From contig CAZVEO010000080.1 in the NCBI GenBank assembly GCA_964626385.1, positions 1-10,380 of the forward strand: 10,380 nt of DNA. Direction: 5' to 3'. The notes under the pieces were generated by a model, which saw only the letters and a list, made by a program, of their open reading frames with translations, was not told where the DNA came from and ran no database searches. Within the stretch, counting starts at the first letter, position 1, and every line of letters begins with the position of its first letter. The DNA is from Scybalousia_A sp964626385 (lineage in GTDB: Bacteria; Bacteroidota; Bacteroidia; Bacteroidales; P3). Shown here one piece after another: positions 7,973 through 10,380 of this stretch. The position numbers and the translations under genes are program-made.

Positions 7973-8073
7973 AAAGCTTATGCGTCTATACTATACTCAT
8001 GCTAACTCATCATAACCTATACTAACATATCCTATTTTTGATTATCAAGTGCGAATTTTTTTTCTTATAATAT
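7973..8073. other. AT-rich spacer without a recognised gene
   Basis: Between the palindrome element and the promoter of the next gene I see no ORF with a plausible start. From 7985 to 8039 the + strand contains only one G and has small direct repeats: CTATACTA at 7985-7992 and 8017-8024, and ACTCAT twice. A run of eight T (8056-8063) lies just upstream of the -33 box. It could act as an upstream promoter element, but this is not demonstrable here. Confidence 0.4.
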
Positions 8074-8104
8074 TTTGTCATTTTAAAATATTGTTATAAT
8101 TTTG
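8074..8104 (+). promoter_or_regulatory. Bacteroidota-type promoter for the large secreted protein
   Basis: TTTG (8074-8077) and TAATTTTG (8097-8104, an exact TAnnTTTG) are separated by 19 nt, within the usual spacing for the Bacteroidota housekeeping sigma factor. Transcription would begin near 8111, giving a leader of about 65 nt before the ATG at 8176. This is the best promoter match in the window. It shows the downstream gene has its own transcription signal despite being out of frame as written. Confidence 0.7.
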
Positions 8105-8121
8105 CAAACGGTTAAAAGTGC

Positions 8122-8136
8122 GTAGTTTTATACTAC
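8122..8136 (+). other. Small hairpin in the 5' leader
   Basis: GTAGT-TTTAT-ACTAC is a perfect 5-bp stem with a 5-nt loop, about 10 nt after the predicted transcript start. It may stabilise the 5' end of the mRNA. In AT-rich sequence a stem this short can arise by chance. Confidence 0.25.
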
Positions 8137-8175
8137 AACAAAAAGTAATAATTATAAATTAAAAAAGATTTTAAA

Positions 8176-10380
8176 ATGAAAAGATTTAAAAATCGCCTGC
8201 ACGGTTTATATGCAGACTTGGGACGACTGCGTGTTAAAAGTATTGTATTTCAATCGGTTACCCCCCCCTATTAACAACAATTAAATTAAAAAACGTTTTC
8301 TTTTTATTTACCGTTTTAATTTCTTTATCCTTTGTTAAGGCACAAAATACAACTGATGTTGTAACAATTACAGAAAACGGTTCTACAAAAAATCCTTCAT
8401 CAGACAATTCTCCTACTTCAACCATTACCTACACGGGTAATTATAGTGGTGTTGATATTAGTGGTATTATAGAAATCACAAATACCAACAATACATATAC
8501 TGCTACTATTAACTCTGTTGGAGATATGGTTGCTTTGTCTTATATGGTAAACAATGGTTGGTCGTTTAACGTAGCATATACTTTTGAATTAGCCAATGAC
8601 CTTGATTTTTCTAATGCTATTCTAAATGAAGCTGAAACTTCAACATACTCAACGGTTGATAACTTTGAGCCAATAGGAAATGGTATAGATTTAAAAATGT
8701 TTTCTGCAAACTTTGACGGGAAAAATAAGACCATCTCAAATTTAAAAATAACCCAAACAACAAGCACAACAAAAAAATACTATGGTCTTTTTGGTCTTAT
8801 TATGGGACAAAGTGAAAATACTACGGTTTTTAAAAATATAAATATAGAAAACGCTAAAATAGAAGTATCAAATATAGGAACTTTTGCAGAGGATGTTGTC
8901 TATGTGGGAGCATTTTGTGGTATGTTTAGTAATATCTATTATTATTTGAGTTTAGATAATGTTTCTGTTAAGAACTCCGATATAAATGTAAACATACATA
9001 CACGAAATGATGTCGGGGCAGTTGTAGGTTTTATGCAAGTAAATACAGGTATACAAAATATTATTGCTTCAGCTGTTAACAATTGTACTTCCGAAAGCAA
9101 CACTGTGAGAAATGAAATAGGCTATCTTGGAGGTTTTTATGGCTGTTCTTATTTTTCGGCTTCTAATAATTTTCATACGAAGGTAGAAAATGATACAGTT
9201 AAATTTTGGTATGGAAATAACGAAACACAAGCAAATACAATTAGCAACAACACTCTTATTACAACAAGTATTGCAGTAGATGAGATAGGACTTGAATACT
9301 CGTATGATCAAAGTAGACTAGTTAATAACAATTTGTTGCAAAGTTTTGAAAGTAGAAATCCTAATAATAATAATAATAATAATATAGTAAGAGGTAATAG
9401 ATTTAATGCTGATGCTATTTATCTTTATACAAACAAATGGAATTTTGTTGCAAGATTAGGTGATAAATTTGAAGAACTTAATTCAAATATTTTGCAAACC
9501 TATAATCAAACAACCGATTTACATATGGATATGGGAGCAACCAACTTTGTTTATGGAAGTGAGGAAAGTACAGACGGAGCAAACAATTGGAACACCACGT
9601 TTTTATATGCTTCAGATAGTATGATAACAGGAGCGGGCTATTTTGTTTGGCCATTTAATAATACAGTAGGTTCTGATTGGAATGCAGTAGCAACAGATAC
9701 TAATCATTATACAACTAAAATAATACCTGTGTTATTAACAGAAACACCAGAAAACAATACTTTATCTCTTACCAATTATGGCATCGCCCCAACAGGAGGT
9801 ACTGAAAGTGGTTATTGGTATGCTTTTGGCAATCCTTTTGATAAATCCTTGCCTGTATCTGCCTTAATAGATGTTACAAATGCTAATTCCTCAACAAATA
9901 GTTGTGTTTATATAAGTGGAAACGAGCAATCAACTCAAGTACAAGGTAGTAGTGTTTATGTCTATGATTCTTATTCTAATAATTGGACTATTTTAAACGA
10001 AAATGATTCTATTTTACCAGGGCAAGGTTTTATGGTAAGTACAAATGAAACTGGTAAGACTGCTAATTTCCGTATGATTTATCCAAGCAATGAGCAAAAT
10101 CAACTTCCTGCTCAGGTTAGCAATGGTATAAAATTTAATACTACTTTCAATGGTTTGACAAGTTCAATGTTTGCAAAACAAGAAAACAACGCTCAGGATG
10201 GTTTTGACCAAAAAGATGCTTATATTTTGTTTGGAAATGATGCAAATAGAGTTGAGCCATACTTTGTAGTAGAAAATAACGCTGTTAAGCACAATCGTTA
10301 CAATTCTGATAATTATTCTTGTGCAGTTAATTTCCATAGTCAAAAGAGTGGAGTTGCAGAACTTTCAGTTTCTGATATTC
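8176..10380 (+). CDS. Large secreted surface-type protein, frameshifted at poly-C, 3' end outside window
   Basis: From ATG 8176 the frame reads 32 codons (MKRFKNRLHGLYADLG...SVTPPY) and stops at 8272-8274. The -1 frame is open from 8238 to the window end (over 700 codons) and contains a signal peptide, KLKNVFFLFTVLISLSFVKA|Q, but has no ATG, GTG or TTG before it. One extra C in the C8 tract (8261-8268), or two fewer, joins the frames into a protein with an unusually long 56-residue leader. The mature part begins NTTDVV. A beta-helix-like region has FDGKNKTISNLKI and repeated GLFG / GGF / AxF(C)G turns, as in GLUG-type adhesins (codons about 8420-9330). An Asn7 linker (9363-9383) follows. Then come beta-rich segments (GAGYFVWPF, YWYAFGNPFDKS, LPGQGFMVST) of the kind seen in type IX secretion clients of Bacteroidota. 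The C-terminal sorting domain, if any, is beyond 10380. Function is unknown, with adhesin or surface-layer roles plausible. Alternatives to phase variation are a sequencing error, programmed slippage, or a recent pseudogene. Confidence 0.75.
8261..8268 (+). repeat. C8 homopolymer at a reading-frame switch
   Basis: Eight consecutive C in strongly AT-rich surroundings, 85 bases after the ATG and just before the signal peptide. Open-frame overlap limits the frameshift to 8238-8274, and this tract is the only long homopolymer in it. With 8 C the product is a 32-residue peptide. With 9 or 6 C the full secreted protein is read. Confidence 0.8.
9363..9383 (+). repeat. (AAT)7 microsatellite coding for Asn7
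   Basis: Seven perfect AAT triplets in frame encode an asparagine run between the beta-helix-like half and the C-terminal half of the secreted protein (after NP, before IVRGN). Slippage here would change linker length without breaking the frame. Confidence 0.85.

Noticed and set aside
8176..8274. Independent 32-residue peptide gene
   Set aside because: It has a good promoter, but its frame ends exactly beside the C8 tract and the next frame continues into a signal peptide with no start of its own. A broken 5' end of the large gene explains this better.
8526..10380. Large secreted gene starting at an internal ATG (8526)
   Set aside because: This would discard the signal peptide at about 8283-8342 and the conserved-looking start of the mature protein, and no ribosome binding site precedes it.

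Overview
The window reads as chromosomal DNA from a low-GC member of the Bacteroidota. Four things point there: promoter-like sequences of the TTTG / TAnnTTTG type, a glycogen synthase (GT3) fused to an alpha-glucan phosphorylase (GT35), an M64-type secreted metallopeptidase with a short Sec signal, and a large repetitive secreted protein that looks like a type IX secretion client. Heavy use of ATA, AAA and TTT codons fits an AT-rich genome. I cannot name the genus.

Layout, all on the + strand. (1) 62-4234 is a 1390-residue two-enzyme glycogen protein with its own promoter-like box and a good Shine-Dalgarno, followed by a weak hairpin. (2) 4303-7806 is a tight run of four genes with gaps of 15, 18 and 3 nt, probably one operon: a HAD-family phosphatase resembling GmhB, a secreted MORN-variant repeat protein, a secreted M64 metallopeptidase, and uracil-DNA glycosylase (ung). 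A short GC hairpin plus a T-run follows ung. (3) 7807-8175 is a gene-free interval. Its first half (7822-7972) is locally GC-rich and packed with small palindromes inside a larger imperfect inverted repeat. Its second half is AT-rich and carries the clearest promoter of the window. (4) 8176 to the window end is a large secreted surface-type protein, open to base 10380 and continuing beyond it. As written, its ATG-initiated start is out of frame with its signal peptide and body, and the shift can be confined to a few dozen bases containing a run of eight C. It is therefore either a phase-variable (contingency) gene caught in the OFF state, a slippage-dependent gene, or a homopolymer sequencing error.

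The metabolic and repair genes are ordinary for the phylum. The parts most worth a second look are the poly-C switch with the unusually long N-terminal leader at 8176-8346, and the regularly spaced palindrome array at 7822-7972. No tRNA, rRNA, CRISPR array, transposase or integrase was recognised.
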